Counted from the first letter of the stretch, positions 26,295 through 36,014 are shown. The stretch: DNA of 64,000 bases from Lachnospira hominis (ex Liu et al. 2021) (GCF_014287955.1 NZ_JACOPD010000010.1:1-64000); one strand, 5' to 3'. The notes: generated by a model from the sequence alone, not told the origin. A program made the numbers and translations.

Positions 26295-27389
26295 TCATAA
26301 ATTAAATAACTCTTTGAGTGCATCTTCTTTGAGTTCGGCACCTATTACACAAATTCGTCCTGTATAATCAGGATTGCCTTCTCTTATTTCATATTCTTCA
26401 GGTACAAGGTCAAAGTACATCCATGTTCCGTCATTTGCAGGAAGCATGCCCTTTGCTCTCAAAATACTGCCATATTCATTTGTATTGGCAAGTTTTTTAA
26501 GAATAGCATCAAGTGCTTCTTTATCATATTTGTTAGGTGTCTCTTCTCCCCAGCTTGTAAATACATCATCTGCATGGTGATGTCCTTCATTGTCATGATG
26601 ATGATGTTCATGCTCGTGGTCATGGTCATGATGGCAGCACTCGTCGTCATGGTCGTGATGATGGTGCTCATGCTCTTCATCGTCATCATGATGATGTCCG
26701 CAGCAACACTCGCCGTCATGATGGTGATGCTCATGCTCATGTTCCTCATGTGTCTTTTCTGCCTGTTCTGCAAGCATTTCAAGCTCAAGATTTGTAACAT
26801 TTTCCATAGCAGCAAGAATCTGCTTTCCATCAAGTGAATCCCATGGAGTTGTGATAATATGGGCATCTGCATTGAGTGAACGAATCATCTCGATAGCTTT
26901 CTTTAACTTGTCCTCACTTACATTCTGTGTTCTGCTCAAAATAATTGTTCCGGCATGTTCAATCTGGTTGTTGAAAAATTCACCGAAATTCTTCATATAC
27001 ATCTTTACTTTTGATGCATCCGCAACAGTTGATGCACTGTTTAATCTGATTTCATTTTCAATATGAAGGTCCTTTACAGCCTTGATAACGTCTGAAAGCT
27101 TACCGACACCTGATGGCTCAATAATGATTCTGTCAGGATGATATTTGTCTACAACTTCCTTTAATGATGTTCCAAAATCACCTACAAGTGAACAACAGAT
27201 ACAGCCTGAGTTCATCTCTCTGATTTCAACGCCTGAATCCTTTAAGAAACCGCCATCAATACCTATTTCACCGAATTCATTCTCAATAAGAACAACCTGC
27301 TCATCCGGCAATGCCTCTTTTAAGAGTTTGCTGATAAGAGTTGTTTTTCCTGCACCAAGAAATCCTGATATAATATCTACTTTTGTCAT
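26295..27389 (-). CDS. CobW/ZNG-type GTPase metallochaperone with a long His-rich insert
   Basis: 364 residues from MTKVDIISG; GGAGG lies 10 nt upstream. The G domain has GFLGAGKTTL (Walker A), the metal-binding CICC in MNSGCICCSLV, and EPSGVG. Residues about 211-275 are a metal-binding loop extraordinarily rich in His with Asp, Glu and Cys (for example HEHEHHHHDGECCCGHHHDD). The C-terminal CobW domain follows (ILRAKGMLPANDGTWMYFD). Such proteins deliver or store zinc or cobalt. The His-rich loop produces GATGATG-rich DNA at about 26560-26755, which is coding and not a repeat array. Confidence 0.9.
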   Translation of the reverse strand: MTKVDIISGFLGAGKTTLISKLLKEALPDEQVVLIENEFGEIGIDGGFLKDSGVEIREMNSGCICCSLVGDFGTSLKEVVDKYHPDRIIIEPSGVGKLSDVIKAVKDLHIENEIRLNSASTVADASKVKMYMKNFGEFFNNQIEHAGTIILSRTQNVSEDKLKKAIEMIRSLNADAHIITTPWDSLDGKQILAAMENVTNLELEMLAEQAEKTHEEHEHEHHHHDGECCCGHHHDDDEEHEHHHHDHDDECCHHDHDHEHEHHHHDNEGHHHADDVFTSWGEETPNKYDKEALDAILKKLANTNEYGSILRAKGMLPANDGTWMYFDLVPEEYEIREGNPDYTGRICVIGAELKEDALKELFNL

Positions 27390-27486
27390 GTTAAACAATC
27401 CTCCATTCTAATAATTTAAGCCGTTTTAACGACATTTATTCTTTAATTTTCGCCTCTGATGTTATTATATCAAACTTGTCAACCTC

Positions 27487-27530
27487 AAAATGCGGAGCAG
27501 CATAACTTTAGTACCGCCCCGCATTTTATA
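27487..27530 (-). terminator. Terminator after aroA
   Basis: AAAATGCGG (27487-27495) pairs with CCGCATTTT (27519-27527). On the minus strand it lies 43 nt after the aroA stop, and the arm ends in TTTT then GAGG. Confidence 0.5.
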
Positions 27531-27569
27531 TAATTTACACGGACGTCAAACCTGATTTTGCATGTCCGC

Positions 27570-28862
27570 CTATTCTTCTATGCTTTCCAAAACATCAAAA
27601 TAATTTTCAAATGTTTTTTTACAACATTCGTAATTATCTATAACTATTCCGTCAACTTTTAATCCTATTAGAGCAAATGACATAGCCATTCTGTGATCAT
27701 CATAAGTCTGCACAACCGCCGGCTTAACATCAGACGGATAAATCTTTACCGCGTCCTGTTCTTCTTCGACTCTTACACCCAGCCTTGCCAGTTCAGTAAC
27801 TATCGCATGGATTCTGTCTGATTCCTGAAGTCTTATATGTCCTATATTTTTTATATATACAGGCTCTTTTGCAAATGGTGCTATAGCAGCAAGTGTCATA
27901 GACTGGTCTGAAAAATCATTCATATCAATCTCAATGCCATGAAGAGTTCCGTCAGCTGGTGCTGTTACGCGGATTCCACGCCGTTCCTCTTTAACATCAC
28001 AGCCCATTTGCTCAAGTACATTTAAAAATCTCATATCACCCTGCATAGATGTAGAATGTACATTTCTTACAAGAATACTTCCACCGGTAATTGCCGCTGC
28101 TGCATAAAAATAACATGCTGCCGACACATCCGGCTCAATCTGATATGTCTCCGGCTGATACTTAGAACCTGCCTCTATAACGTATGTTTTACCGTCAAAT
28201 GAAACTGCACATCCAAACTGTGCCATCATTTTTTTAGTAATTCTTATATATGAGCCATCTGTTTTTTTGCTTGTAATATGAATAGTAAGACCATCATCAA
28301 GCATTGGTGCAACCATCATCAATGCACTTAAAAACTGTGTGCTCTCACTTATATCAATAGAAACCTCTTTTGTCGGCTTCCTGCCTCCAAAAGCTGCTCC
28401 TGTTACATTTACAGGAAGATGGCCTTCTTTTTCTGTAAATTCAAACTGTGCTCCCATTGATTCAAGTGCATCAAATAAAGGCTTCATCGGACGTTTTTTC
28501 ATCTGCTGCGATGCGTCGATAAAATATTTACCATCCGAAAGTGCAAGCATAGCTGTGAGAAATCTTGCTGCTGTTCCCGCACTTCCTACATTAATTGTGG
28601 CTGACTTATTCGGAATGCCTCCACCGTGACCGTGAATTATTGCATATTTTTCAATCTCACTCGCTTCAATTATGTATCCAAGCGATATGAGACTTGACAA
28701 AAAATATCTTGAATCATCACTGAACAAAACACCGTTCAGGCAACATTCTCCGTCTGAGAGAGCTGCCATAAGCAACGCTCTGTTTGTAATACTTTTTGAA
28801 CCCGGTACTTCAACTTCACAATTAATATTATGTGCCGGTTTTTTTACTTTATATTGTGACAT
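27570..28862 (-). CDS. aroA: 3-phosphoshikimate 1-carboxyvinyltransferase (EPSP synthase)
   Basis: 430 residues from MSQYKVKKPA. All hallmark motifs of EPSP synthase are visible: GSKSITNRALLMAAL, NVGSAGTAARFLTA, DASQQMKKRPM and YDDHRMAMSFAL. It joins shikimate 3-phosphate to PEP in the chorismate pathway. The ribosome site is weak and a TTG three codons upstream is an alternative. It lies 27 nt downstream of citrate synthase, with no other shikimate genes nearby. Confidence 0.95.
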   Translation of the reverse strand: MSQYKVKKPAHNINCEVEVPGSKSITNRALLMAALSDGECCLNGVLFSDDSRYFLSSLISLGYIIEASEIEKYAIIHGHGGGIPNKSATINVGSAGTAARFLTAMLALSDGKYFIDASQQMKKRPMKPLFDALESMGAQFEFTEKEGHLPVNVTGAAFGGRKPTKEVSIDISESTQFLSALMMVAPMLDDGLTIHITSKKTDGSYIRITKKMMAQFGCAVSFDGKTYVIEAGSKYQPETYQIEPDVSAACYFYAAAAITGGSILVRNVHSTSMQGDMRFLNVLEQMGCDVKEERRGIRVTAPADGTLHGIEIDMNDFSDQSMTLAAIAPFAKEPVYIKNIGHIRLQESDRIHAIVTELARLGVRVEEEQDAVKIYPSDVKPAVVQTYDDHRMAMSFALIGLKVDGIVIDNYECCKKTFENYFDVLESIEE

Positions 28863-28889
28863 TTCTACCAACGCACCATGCCTTTCGCC

Positions 28890-30278
28890 TTACTTTTGCT
28901 CACAATCTCTGTTATTAATATCGTAATATGGTCTGTGATGACCAACATACTTATATGCCGGACGTATGATTTTTCCTGCATTTACAAGTTCCTCAAGACG
29001 ATGTGAGCACCATCCTGAAACTCTTGAAATAGCAAATATAGGTGTAAACAGCTCTTCAGGTATTCCAAGCATTGAATATACAAAACCGCTGTAAAAATCC
29101 ACATTTGCACAGACAGGCTTAAACATCTGACGCTTCTGCATGATGAGATTTCCTGCCTCTCTCTCAACAAGTTCATACAAAGCAAATTCTTTCTGCATGC
29201 CTTTTTCTTCCGAAAGGCTTTTTGCAAATTTTTTAAGAATTACAGCTCTAGGATCTGAAAGTGTGTATACAGCGTGTCCCATGCCATATATAAGACCAGC
29301 ATGGTCGAATGCCTGCTTATCAAGTATTTTAAGGAGATATTCACATATCTCATCTTTATTTTCCCAGTCGCTGCAATGTTCCATAATATCTGCAAACATA
29401 CGCTGTACCTTTAAGTTGGCACCACCATGCTTAGGACCTTTAAGTGACGCAATTGAAGCAGCTATTGCCGAATATGTATCAGTACCTGAAGATGTTACTA
29501 CGTGTGTTGTAAATGTTGAGTTATTACCACCACCATGCTCTGCATGAAGGACAAGGCAGATATCAAGAACTTTAGCTTCAAGTTCTGTAAACTGTCCGTC
29601 GTCTCTTAACATATAAAGAATATTTTCTGCAATTGAATAATCTTTTCTTGGATTCTTAATCATAAGTGTTCCATCAAGCTTATAATGTCTGTATGCCTGA
29701 TAAGCATATACAGATATAAGCGGCATTTTTGCGATGAGCTGCAATGACTGTCTCAACACGTTAGGAACGCATACATCATCAGGATTTTCATCATAAGAAT
29801 AAAGGCTTAAGATACTCTTCATAAGAGAATTCATCAGGTTTGTACTTGTCGCCTTCATAATTACATCTCGAAGGAATGCTCCTGAAAGTTCTTCAAGGTC
29901 GGTAAGAATATGAATAAAATTCTTTCTCTGCTCCTCTGTTGGAAGCTTACCGAATAACAAAAGGTATGTTGTCTCCTCAAAACCATACTTTCTGTCACCA
30001 AATCCGGCAATAATCTCAGCAACATTGAATCCCTGGAAATATAATTCACCGTCAACAGGGACCTTTCGACCATTATCACTGCGTGTACCAACAACATCGG
30101 AAATTTCCGTAAGTCCTGTGAGTACACCGTTACCATTACTGTCACGAAGACCACGTTTTACATCATAGTCAACATAGAGTGACGGGTCAATAGAGCCTGA
30201 ACGGGTACACTGCTTTACAAGCTCCTCAAATGCACTCTTCTCAACGGTTGTCAGTTCCATCATCTGTTGATTGTTCAT
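28890..30278 (-). CDS. Citrate synthase family protein
   Basis: 462 residues behind a GGAGG. Catalytic motifs are in place: LHAEHGGGNNSTF (first His), GPKHGGANLKVQ (second His) and the YGMGHAVYTLSDPRA substrate region with the C-terminal FYSGFVYSMLG. It probably condenses oxaloacetate and acetyl-CoA, giving citrate for glutamate synthesis in an anaerobe with a partial TCA path. 2-Methylcitrate synthase cannot be excluded. The aconitase-family gene lies at 5.4-7.7 kb. Confidence 0.9.
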   Translation of the reverse strand: MNNQQMMELTTVEKSAFEELVKQCTRSGSIDPSLYVDYDVKRGLRDSNGNGVLTGLTEISDVVGTRSDNGRKVPVDGELYFQGFNVAEIIAGFGDRKYGFEETTYLLLFGKLPTEEQRKNFIHILTDLEELSGAFLRDVIMKATSTNLMNSLMKSILSLYSYDENPDDVCVPNVLRQSLQLIAKMPLISVYAYQAYRHYKLDGTLMIKNPRKDYSIAENILYMLRDDGQFTELEAKVLDICLVLHAEHGGGNNSTFTTHVVTSSGTDTYSAIAASIASLKGPKHGGANLKVQRMFADIMEHCSDWENKDEICEYLLKILDKQAFDHAGLIYGMGHAVYTLSDPRAVILKKFAKSLSEEKGMQKEFALYELVEREAGNLIMQKRQMFKPVCANVDFYSGFVYSMLGIPEELFTPIFAISRVSGWCSHRLEELVNAGKIIRPAYKYVGHHRPYYDINNRDCEQK

Positions 30279-30375
30279 TTCTTCCTACCTCCAAAACGCT
30301 ATTTCCTGTAATAAATCTTACAAACTGACGCTATTATGCTATATTTACAGGACTTTGTCAAACATCCGTTTTATT

Positions 30376-30936
30376 TTAGTGAAATACACACCGGCTGTCT
30401 AACTCTTCTCCCATAAAATCAAGATATACTGAATGTGTACGGTTATAAACTTCTTCATCATCCATAAATTCCCCTGCATAAAGAATTCTATATTCATTAT
30501 CATAAAAGTTACAGCTTACTCCGCTTAAATTCATATCATTTTTCTTGTAAAATCCTATCCTTTTTATCATATAATCCTTAGCCGGTCCATCCTCTGCATA
30601 CTCAGGATTTTCAACCTCAAGAATAAGCCTGTTGCCGCTGTCTGCAATTTTTTCTTTGATTTTCCCAAGAAATTCAGAACCGATTCCGCTGCTTCTTTTT
30701 TCAGGAACTATTGCAAAATAATCAAGAAGAACGGTATCTTTTGTTCTATCATTAATAAAGAAAGCATATCCTGCAAGCTCACCATTTTCATTGTAATATC
30801 CGTATACAAAATACATATCTTTCTTATACATATCAATTATCTTCTTTAATGACTTTACTTCGCTATCCGGGAAATCATTGACAAGTCTTTTATTATAAAT
30901 TTCTGAAAAATCGTCTATACCTAATATTTTAATCAT
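30376..30936 (-). CDS. GNAT family N-acetyltransferase
   Basis: 186 residues from MIKILGIDDF. The acetyl-CoA loop is PEKRSSGIGSEFLGKI after the beta-4 strand VLLDYFAIV, the GNAT hallmark. The substrate is unknown. The gene overlaps the end of the YcxB-like gene by 8 bp, implying an operon of two. Confidence 0.8.
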   Translation of the reverse strand: MIKILGIDDFSEIYNKRLVNDFPDSEVKSLKKIIDMYKKDMYFVYGYYNENGELAGYAFFINDRTKDTVLLDYFAIVPEKRSSGIGSEFLGKIKEKIADSGNRLILEVENPEYAEDGPAKDYMIKRIGFYKKNDMNLSGVSCNFYDNEYRILYAGEFMDDEEVYNRTHSVYLDFMGEELDSRCVFH

Positions 30937-31489
30937 TATTATCACCTATCCTTACCGCCATAACTGCAGTACACAGCTCTCTAAAATCCTTTGCTCCCTC
31001 AAAATCTTTTTTACCAATTACAAAACATACGGGAACCGCCTGTTTTTCATTGCTGCCACCTTTTAAAAACAAATAAAAACTCTCTGTATCCTCACACCAT
31101 TTTTCAACGCTGTCCCATGGTATAATATAGTTATCATCATTTACCTTGACATCAATTTCATCAGATGTTATCACATACTCATACACAATGCCTACATTCT
31201 TTGAATACTGTGCAGTAAATAATTTCAAACTGTTTTTATCAATTCCATACATGCCTGCATAGAGCAGAACGGCACATATCGCCGCAAAAACAAATGCAAT
31301 GCTTTTATAAGAATCATCAATACTATACATTGTCCTTGCAAATATGCTGACGCTCACCATTCCGCACACAAGCCCTGACATATTTAAAACCAGCTTTTTT
31401 GTCTTGTACGTCTGATTATCAAAACCATCTGCACGTATTATATTTTTTATCATATCCTTTTTAAATTCTGTTTTATTTTCTATTTGCAT
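30929..31489 (-). CDS. YcxB-like membrane protein
   Basis: 186 residues with two adjacent membrane helices (about 36-55 and 62-80) and a C-terminal domain of about 80 residues that carries the family's YIIPWDSVEKWCED and SFYLFL patterns. This matches the YcxB-like family (PH-like domain after two helices). Function unknown. First of two genes with the GNAT. Confidence 0.7.
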   Translation of the reverse strand: MQIENKTEFKKDMIKNIIRADGFDNQTYKTKKLVLNMSGLVCGMVSVSIFARTMYSIDDSYKSIAFVFAAICAVLLYAGMYGIDKNSLKLFTAQYSKNVGIVYEYVITSDEIDVKVNDDNYIIPWDSVEKWCEDTESFYLFLKGGSNEKQAVPVCFVIGKKDFEGAKDFRELCTAVMAVRIGDNND

Positions 31490-31542
31490 TTTATTACTCT
31501 TTTCATTAAAATTATAATTATTATAACAGATTGGAGGCTTCT

Positions 31543-32298
31543 ATGGCTATAGCATGTATTACAGGTGCAAGTTCCGGAATCGGCATGGAATTTGCAAAAC
31601 AACTTTCTTTTATGGGTTACAATCTTATTCTTGTAGCCAGAAACCGCAAGGCTTTAAAGGAGCTTGCCGATTCACTCCCGACTAAGTGCATGATTATCAC
31701 ATGTGACCTTGCAAGTGAAGATTCATGCCGTACACTTGCTGACAAACTCAAAAAATATAATATCCGGATTCTTATTAACAATGCCGGATTCGGAGATGTA
31801 GGTGCTTTCTGCGAGACAAGTCTTTCCAAAGAACTTGATATGATTGATGTCAATGTGAAAGCCACTCACATTCTCACCAAAGAACTGCTTCCGGGATTTA
31901 TAAAACGTGACTGCGGATATATTTTAAATGTTGCCTCAAGTGCCGGACTTCTCCCTGGCGGTCCTTATATGGCAACTTACTATGCAACAAAAGCATATGT
32001 TACAAGTTTTACAAGTGCGATTTATGAAGAACTGAAAGATATGAAGAGTAATGTTCACATAAGTGCATTATGTCCCGGACCTGTTGACACCAATTTTAAT
32101 GAGACAGCAAATGTTATTTTTGCCCTTAAAGGTATCAGTGCCGAATATTGTGCATCTTATGCATTAATTAAAATGTTTAAGAAAACTCTTATTATCGTTC
32201 CGACATTTAAAATGAAAGCAGCAATCCTTAGTGCAAAATTATCACCACGGAAAGCCGCTCTTGCAATCACAAAGCATCAACAGCGTAAAAAACTGTAG
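31543..32298 (+). CDS. Short-chain dehydrogenase/reductase
   Basis: 251 residues from MAIACITGASSG behind GGAGG. Motifs of classical SDRs are in order: TGASSGIG (cofactor loop), NNAG, the catalytic serine in LNVASSAG and YYATK (Tyr/Lys). Arg in the second strand (LVARNRKAL) suggests NADP(H). It groups by eye with DltE/YqjQ-like enzymes; substrate unknown. Confidence 0.9.
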   Translation: MAIACITGASSGIGMEFAKQLSFMGYNLILVARNRKALKELADSLPTKCMIITCDLASEDSCRTLADKLKKYNIRILINNAGFGDVGAFCETSLSKELDMIDVNVKATHILTKELLPGFIKRDCGYILNVASSAGLLPGGPYMATYYATKAYVTSFTSAIYEELKDMKSNVHISALCPGPVDTNFNETANVIFALKGISAEYCASYALIKMFKKTLIIVPTFKMKAAILSAKLSPRKAALAITKHQQRKKL

Positions 32299-32325
32299 AT
32301 TTCTTATATGTATAATTTTAATAAC

Positions 32326-33249
32326 TTATTCACCCCTCAGGCTCTGGGCTGTTTCGCTTATTTTCCTGAGGCGGTGGTTTACACCTGATTTTCCTACGGG
32401 CGGATCTAAAAGCTCACCTATATCTTTTAAATTCATATCCGGATTATCAAGACGCAGTCTGGCAACATCGCGAAGCGTCGGTTTCAAATAATCGAGTCCG
32501 ACTGTATCTCTTATATATTCTATATCTCTTATCTGTTTTACAGCCGCTTCAATCGTTTTATTAAGATTGGCTGTCTCACAGTTTACTTTTCTGTTTACAT
32601 CATTTCTCATGCCTTTGAGTATCATTACATTATAAAGATTCATCTGCGATACATAAGCACCGCACACATTAAGACAATCCGTTATATGACTGCCCTCCTT
32701 TATGTATACAATATAATTTTTCTTTCTTGCTGTAATTTTTGCATCAAGATTAAAAAATGTCATCATTGACTGAAGCTGTAATGCATCGTCGTTGCTGTCA
32801 CATACAACTTCAAAATGATAAAATTTATTTGGATCGCTTATCGAGCCTGCTGTGAGAAATGCCCCCTTTATAAATGCTCTCTTGCAGCAATCTTTCTGAA
32901 CAATCAGAGGGTCTGCAAATACTCTCTTTGCGTCATTAAGATTATCATCAGTCAGCCATTTTAAAGTCATAAGTATATGTTTTACATACTTTTCGTCTCT
33001 TATTATAAGCTGCAAGCCGTCTTTTATAATTTCATTTTCCGTAATTCCGAAAATCTTTGCGGCTAGTTCTGTAAATACTGCAGCAACCGTTTCATTTTCA
33101 GTTACAAAAACTATTGTATATTTTTTATTTGTGTCGGTATGTATATGTCCGCCAAACGCCATCATGGCTGCAAATTCAGCAATCTGACAATGTTTTGCTG
33201 TATCTGTTTTCGTCTTTAATTCTTCTTTTACTTCTGATGAAAATGACAT
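32326..33249 (-). CDS. whiA: Sporulation/division regulator WhiA
   Basis: 307 residues: an N-terminal LAGLIDADG-like fold, with KRAFIKGAFLTAGSISDPNK and FHFE-like YHFEVV, and a C-terminal helix-turn-helix ending PPVGKSGVNHRLRKISETA. WhiA binds DNA and influences cell division and sporulation in Gram-positives. It is the last gene of the uvrC-hprK-glucokinase-murB-rapZ-whiA run. The YvcK gene that normally separates rapZ and whiA in Bacillus is not here. Confidence 0.95.
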   Translation of the reverse strand: MSFSSEVKEELKTKTDTAKHCQIAEFAAMMAFGGHIHTDTNKKYTIVFVTENETVAAVFTELAAKIFGITENEIIKDGLQLIIRDEKYVKHILMTLKWLTDDNLNDAKRVFADPLIVQKDCCKRAFIKGAFLTAGSISDPNKFYHFEVVCDSNDDALQLQSMMTFFNLDAKITARKKNYIVYIKEGSHITDCLNVCGAYVSQMNLYNVMILKGMRNDVNRKVNCETANLNKTIEAAVKQIRDIEYIRDTVGLDYLKPTLRDVARLRLDNPDMNLKDIGELLDPPVGKSGVNHRLRKISETAQSLRGE

Positions 33250-33257
33250 AATTCTCC

Positions 33258-34130
33258 TTACAATTTTCTCTTTGCGTCTTTATCTATATCACGATGTTCA
33301 ACTTTACAGCCGTACTCTGTCTTTTTAAGCCTGTCCGCTATCGCATTGGCAAGTGTCACTGAACGATGCTTGCCGCCTGTACATCCTATTGCTATAACAA
33401 GGCTGTTTTTTCCTTCCTGCACATATTCCGGCAGAAGAAAATCAAATAAATCCATAATTTTATCAAGAAAAATATGTGCTGCATCAAAGCCCATAACGTA
33501 ATCCTGAATAGGTTTATCATTACCTGTAAGTTTTTTTAATTCCTCTATATAATAAGGATTTGGCAGAAATCTCACATCAAATACAAGGTCAGCATCTGCC
33601 GGAATTCCATATTTAAATCCAAATGAAAGAACTGTGACAAACAGATTATTATAATGTCCGTTCTCTACAAATATTTTTTCAAGTTCCTGTTTTAATTCTC
33701 TTGTAAGCATATGGCTTGTATCTAGAATATAGTCTGCATGCTCTTTTAAAAAACTCATCTGTTTTCTTTCTTCTTCAATAGCATGGTCAACCCTGTCATC
33801 TTTGGCTAGCGGATGTGTACGTCTTGTCTCTTTGTATCGTTTAACCAGAACTTCGTCACTTGAATCAAGATATAATATTTTATAATTGTAATGTCTCTGC
33901 GAAAGCTCCTTTAACATATCGTCAAGCTCGTTTAAAGCATCTCCGCTTCTTATATCAACGCCAAGTGCAACATTGCAATATTCTTTTTTCTGTCCTCTTG
34001 CAAGTTCAATAAACTTAGGTATAAGTTCAATAGGCATATTATCCACGCAATAATATCCTTCGTCTTCAAATACATTAAGTGCTGTTGATTTACCTGCACC
34101 GGACATTCCTGTAACTATTACTATCTTCAT
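33258..34130 (-). CDS. rapZ: RapZ/YvcJ nucleotide-binding protein
   Basis: 290 residues with an N-terminal P-loop GMSGAGKSTALNVFED, the GYYCVDNMP motif, the SFGFKYGIP pair and the C-terminal signature IAIGCTGGKHRSVTLA. RapZ/YvcJ proteins bind GTP and ATP; in E. coli RapZ controls GlmS by an sRNA pathway, in Bacillus YvcJ affects competence. It lies between murB and whiA with gaps of 3 and 8 nt. Confidence 0.95.
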   Translation of the reverse strand: MKIVIVTGMSGAGKSTALNVFEDEGYYCVDNMPIELIPKFIELARGQKKEYCNVALGVDIRSGDALNELDDMLKELSQRHYNYKILYLDSSDEVLVKRYKETRRTHPLAKDDRVDHAIEEERKQMSFLKEHADYILDTSHMLTRELKQELEKIFVENGHYNNLFVTVLSFGFKYGIPADADLVFDVRFLPNPYYIEELKKLTGNDKPIQDYVMGFDAAHIFLDKIMDLFDFLLPEYVQEGKNSLVIAIGCTGGKHRSVTLANAIADRLKKTEYGCKVEHRDIDKDAKRKL

Positions 34131-34133
34131 TTC

Positions 34134-35093
34134 TTATTCCTCAAAGCCAAGCTTTTTCACTTCTAATTCAAGTTTTACACCATTGAGTTCATATATTTTT
34201 TCTGATACTTCATCTGTAAGCTTTATAACATCTGCAGCTGTGGCATTGCCCTTGTTTACAACAAAACCGGCATGTTTTTCTGACACACATGCTCCGCCGC
34301 ATGTAAATCCTTTAAGTCCTGCATCAGATATCAGCTTTCCAGCAAAATATCCTTCCGGTCTTTTGAATGTGCTTCCTGCACTTGGATATTCAAGCGGCTG
34401 TTTTTCTTTTCTGCTTGCGGCAATCTCTGCCATACGGCTGCGGATTTCTGTCTGGTTTCCCGGATGGAGTGCTATAACCACATCTATGACTATGTCCTTT
34501 CCCGGACGCAGGACACTTGTTCTGTAACCAAATTCAAGTTCCTTATTATCAAGCTTTCTTATATTGCCATCTTCATCCATAATTGATGCCGAAACAACAA
34601 TGTCTTTCATTTCTCCGCCATATGCACCGGCATTCATCATTATACCGCCACCAATACTTCCCGGAATTCCGCTTGCAAATTCCATTCCCGAAAGGCTGTA
34701 TCCTGCCACAATCGATGCAAGCTTTATAATGCTCATTCCTGACTGGACACGGATGTATATAACATCAGCTTTATCAACTGCACTTTCACAATTGTCATGT
34801 AAAATCTCATATCCTGCAAATCTGCTGTAAAGCTGTATTATGACACCTCTGTAACCAGCATCGCTTACAAGCAGATTGCTTCCATTTCCAACCACATAAT
34901 ATGGAACTCCTGCTTTTTTAAGGTATATTACAGTGTCATGAATCTGTGCTGCATTTACAGGCGTAGCAAACAAATCCGCATCTCCGCCAATTCTGAATGT
35001 TGTATGGTTTTTCATCGGCTCAGACTTTTTTACATTGTCCTCCCCGAGAATTTTTATTAAATTTGAATATAAAATGTCATTATCACTATTCAC
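34134..35093 (-). CDS. murB: UDP-N-acetylenolpyruvoylglucosamine reductase
   Basis: About 319 residues. FAD-binding motifs TTFRIGGDADLF and VVGNGSNLLVSD, the GIPGSIGGGIMMNAGAYGGE loop, the catalytic serine in YPSAGSTFKRP and the C-terminal GNATAADV are typical of type II MurB. I prefer the GTG at 35093, with GGAG 5 nt upstream, over a TTG six codons earlier. It makes UDP-MurNAc for peptidoglycan. Confidence 0.95.
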   Translation of the reverse strand: MNSDNDILYSNLIKILGEDNVKKSEPMKNHTTFRIGGDADLFATPVNAAQIHDTVIYLKKAGVPYYVVGNGSNLLVSDAGYRGVIIQLYSRFAGYEILHDNCESAVDKADVIYIRVQSGMSIIKLASIVAGYSLSGMEFASGIPGSIGGGIMMNAGAYGGEMKDIVVSASIMDEDGNIRKLDNKELEFGYRTSVLRPGKDIVIDVVIALHPGNQTEIRSRMAEIAASRKEKQPLEYPSAGSTFKRPEGYFAGKLISDAGLKGFTCGGACVSEKHAGFVVNKGNATAADVIKLTDEVSEKIYELNGVKLELEVKKLGFEE

Positions 35094-35114
35094 TTTGACT
35101 CCATTCTCCAACTA

Positions 35115-36014
35115 TTACAATGCAAGCTTTGCAGCTCCATATATTCCTGCATCATTAAGAAGACTTGCTTTTACTATAGCTGTATCAATGCTCGGATGAA
35201 ATGCCTGCTTTTTATAATATTTTTTTATTTTATCAATAAAATAATCACCGGCTGCAGATACTCCACCGCCTATTACAAAACATTCAGGGTCAGCAATTGC
35301 CGCAGCACATGCCAGTCCTTTACCAATGTAGCTGCATACTTTTTCTATTACTTCTTCCATATCTTTATCACCGGCTTTTGCACGGTCAAATACTTCTTTT
35401 GCATTTTTTGTACCTGCAAGCCTTGCAATTCCGGTTGCTGAGGCAACCTGTTCAAGACACCCCGTCTTTCCGCAGTTGCATGCAAAATCAAGTCCGTCAA
35501 CTAATGGCATATGCCCTATTTCTGCCGCAGCACCATTAAATCCGTTAATCGGTTTTCCGTCTATTATAAGACCACCTCCAACGCCCGTTCCTATTGTGAC
35601 CATCATTATGCTTGAATATTCTTTACCACTGCCCTTCCAATATTCTCCAAGTGCTGCAACATTGGCATCATTGCCGGCTTTTATCTTTTCTTTTGGAAAT
35701 ATCAGAAGCTCTGACAGTTTCTTTGGCACATTTACTACATCCCATCCGAGATTGACACATTTATTAACTGTTCCGTCGTCTCTCACTGCTCCGGGAACGC
35801 CTATCCCTATTCCGGCTATATCCGTGAATTTCTTTTTATGCATTGCAAGTGTCATTTTTATATATTCTGCAATATCCGGTAAAATGTTTTCACCGGAATT
35901 TTCTTTTCTTGTCGGCAGCTCTTCTTTTTCAATAAGTTCTCCGTCATCTGAAAAAAAACCACATTTAATTGTTGTTCCTCCAACATCTATGCCAAATACC
36001 ACTTTATTCATCAT
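35115..36014 (-). CDS. ROK family glucokinase
   Basis: 299 residues. The ATP-binding DVGGTTIKCG opens the protein; the ROK zinc motif is CNCGKTGCLEQ with the upstream EIGHMPL; the catalytic Asp is in GNDANVAALGEYW. It phosphorylates glucose or a related sugar. Two ATGs occur in tandem at the start. It overlaps the hprK stop by 11 bp, pairing sugar phosphorylation with the HPr kinase in one operon. Confidence 0.9.
   Translation of the reverse strand: MMNKVVFGIDVGGTTIKCGFFSDDGELIEKEELPTRKENSGENILPDIAEYIKMTLAMHKKKFTDIAGIGIGVPGAVRDDGTVNKCVNLGWDVVNVPKKLSELLIFPKEKIKAGNDANVAALGEYWKGSGKEYSSIMMVTIGTGVGGGLIIDGKPINGFNGAAAEIGHMPLVDGLDFACNCGKTGCLEQVASATGIARLAGTKNAKEVFDRAKAGDKDMEEVIEKVCSYIGKGLACAAAIADPECFVIGGGVSAAGDYFIDKIKKYYKKQAFHPSIDTAIVKASLLNDAGIYGAAKLAL

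Noticed and set aside
26560..26770. CATGATG/GATGATG-rich repetitive stretch that resembles a microsatellite or short repeat array
   Set aside because: It codes in frame for the His/Asp/Glu-rich metal-binding loop of the CobW-like protein, has no constant spacer length and lacks CRISPR structure.
26574..26837. Plus-strand open frame rich in Met and Val
   Set aside because: It is the antisense shadow of the His-rich loop, with no ribosome site and a composition set by the codons of the other strand.
32335..32371. CCTCAGG/CCTGAGG inverted repeat after the SDR gene
   Set aside because: Seven-base arms inside whiA coding sequence with a long spacer and no T-run; not convincing as a terminator.
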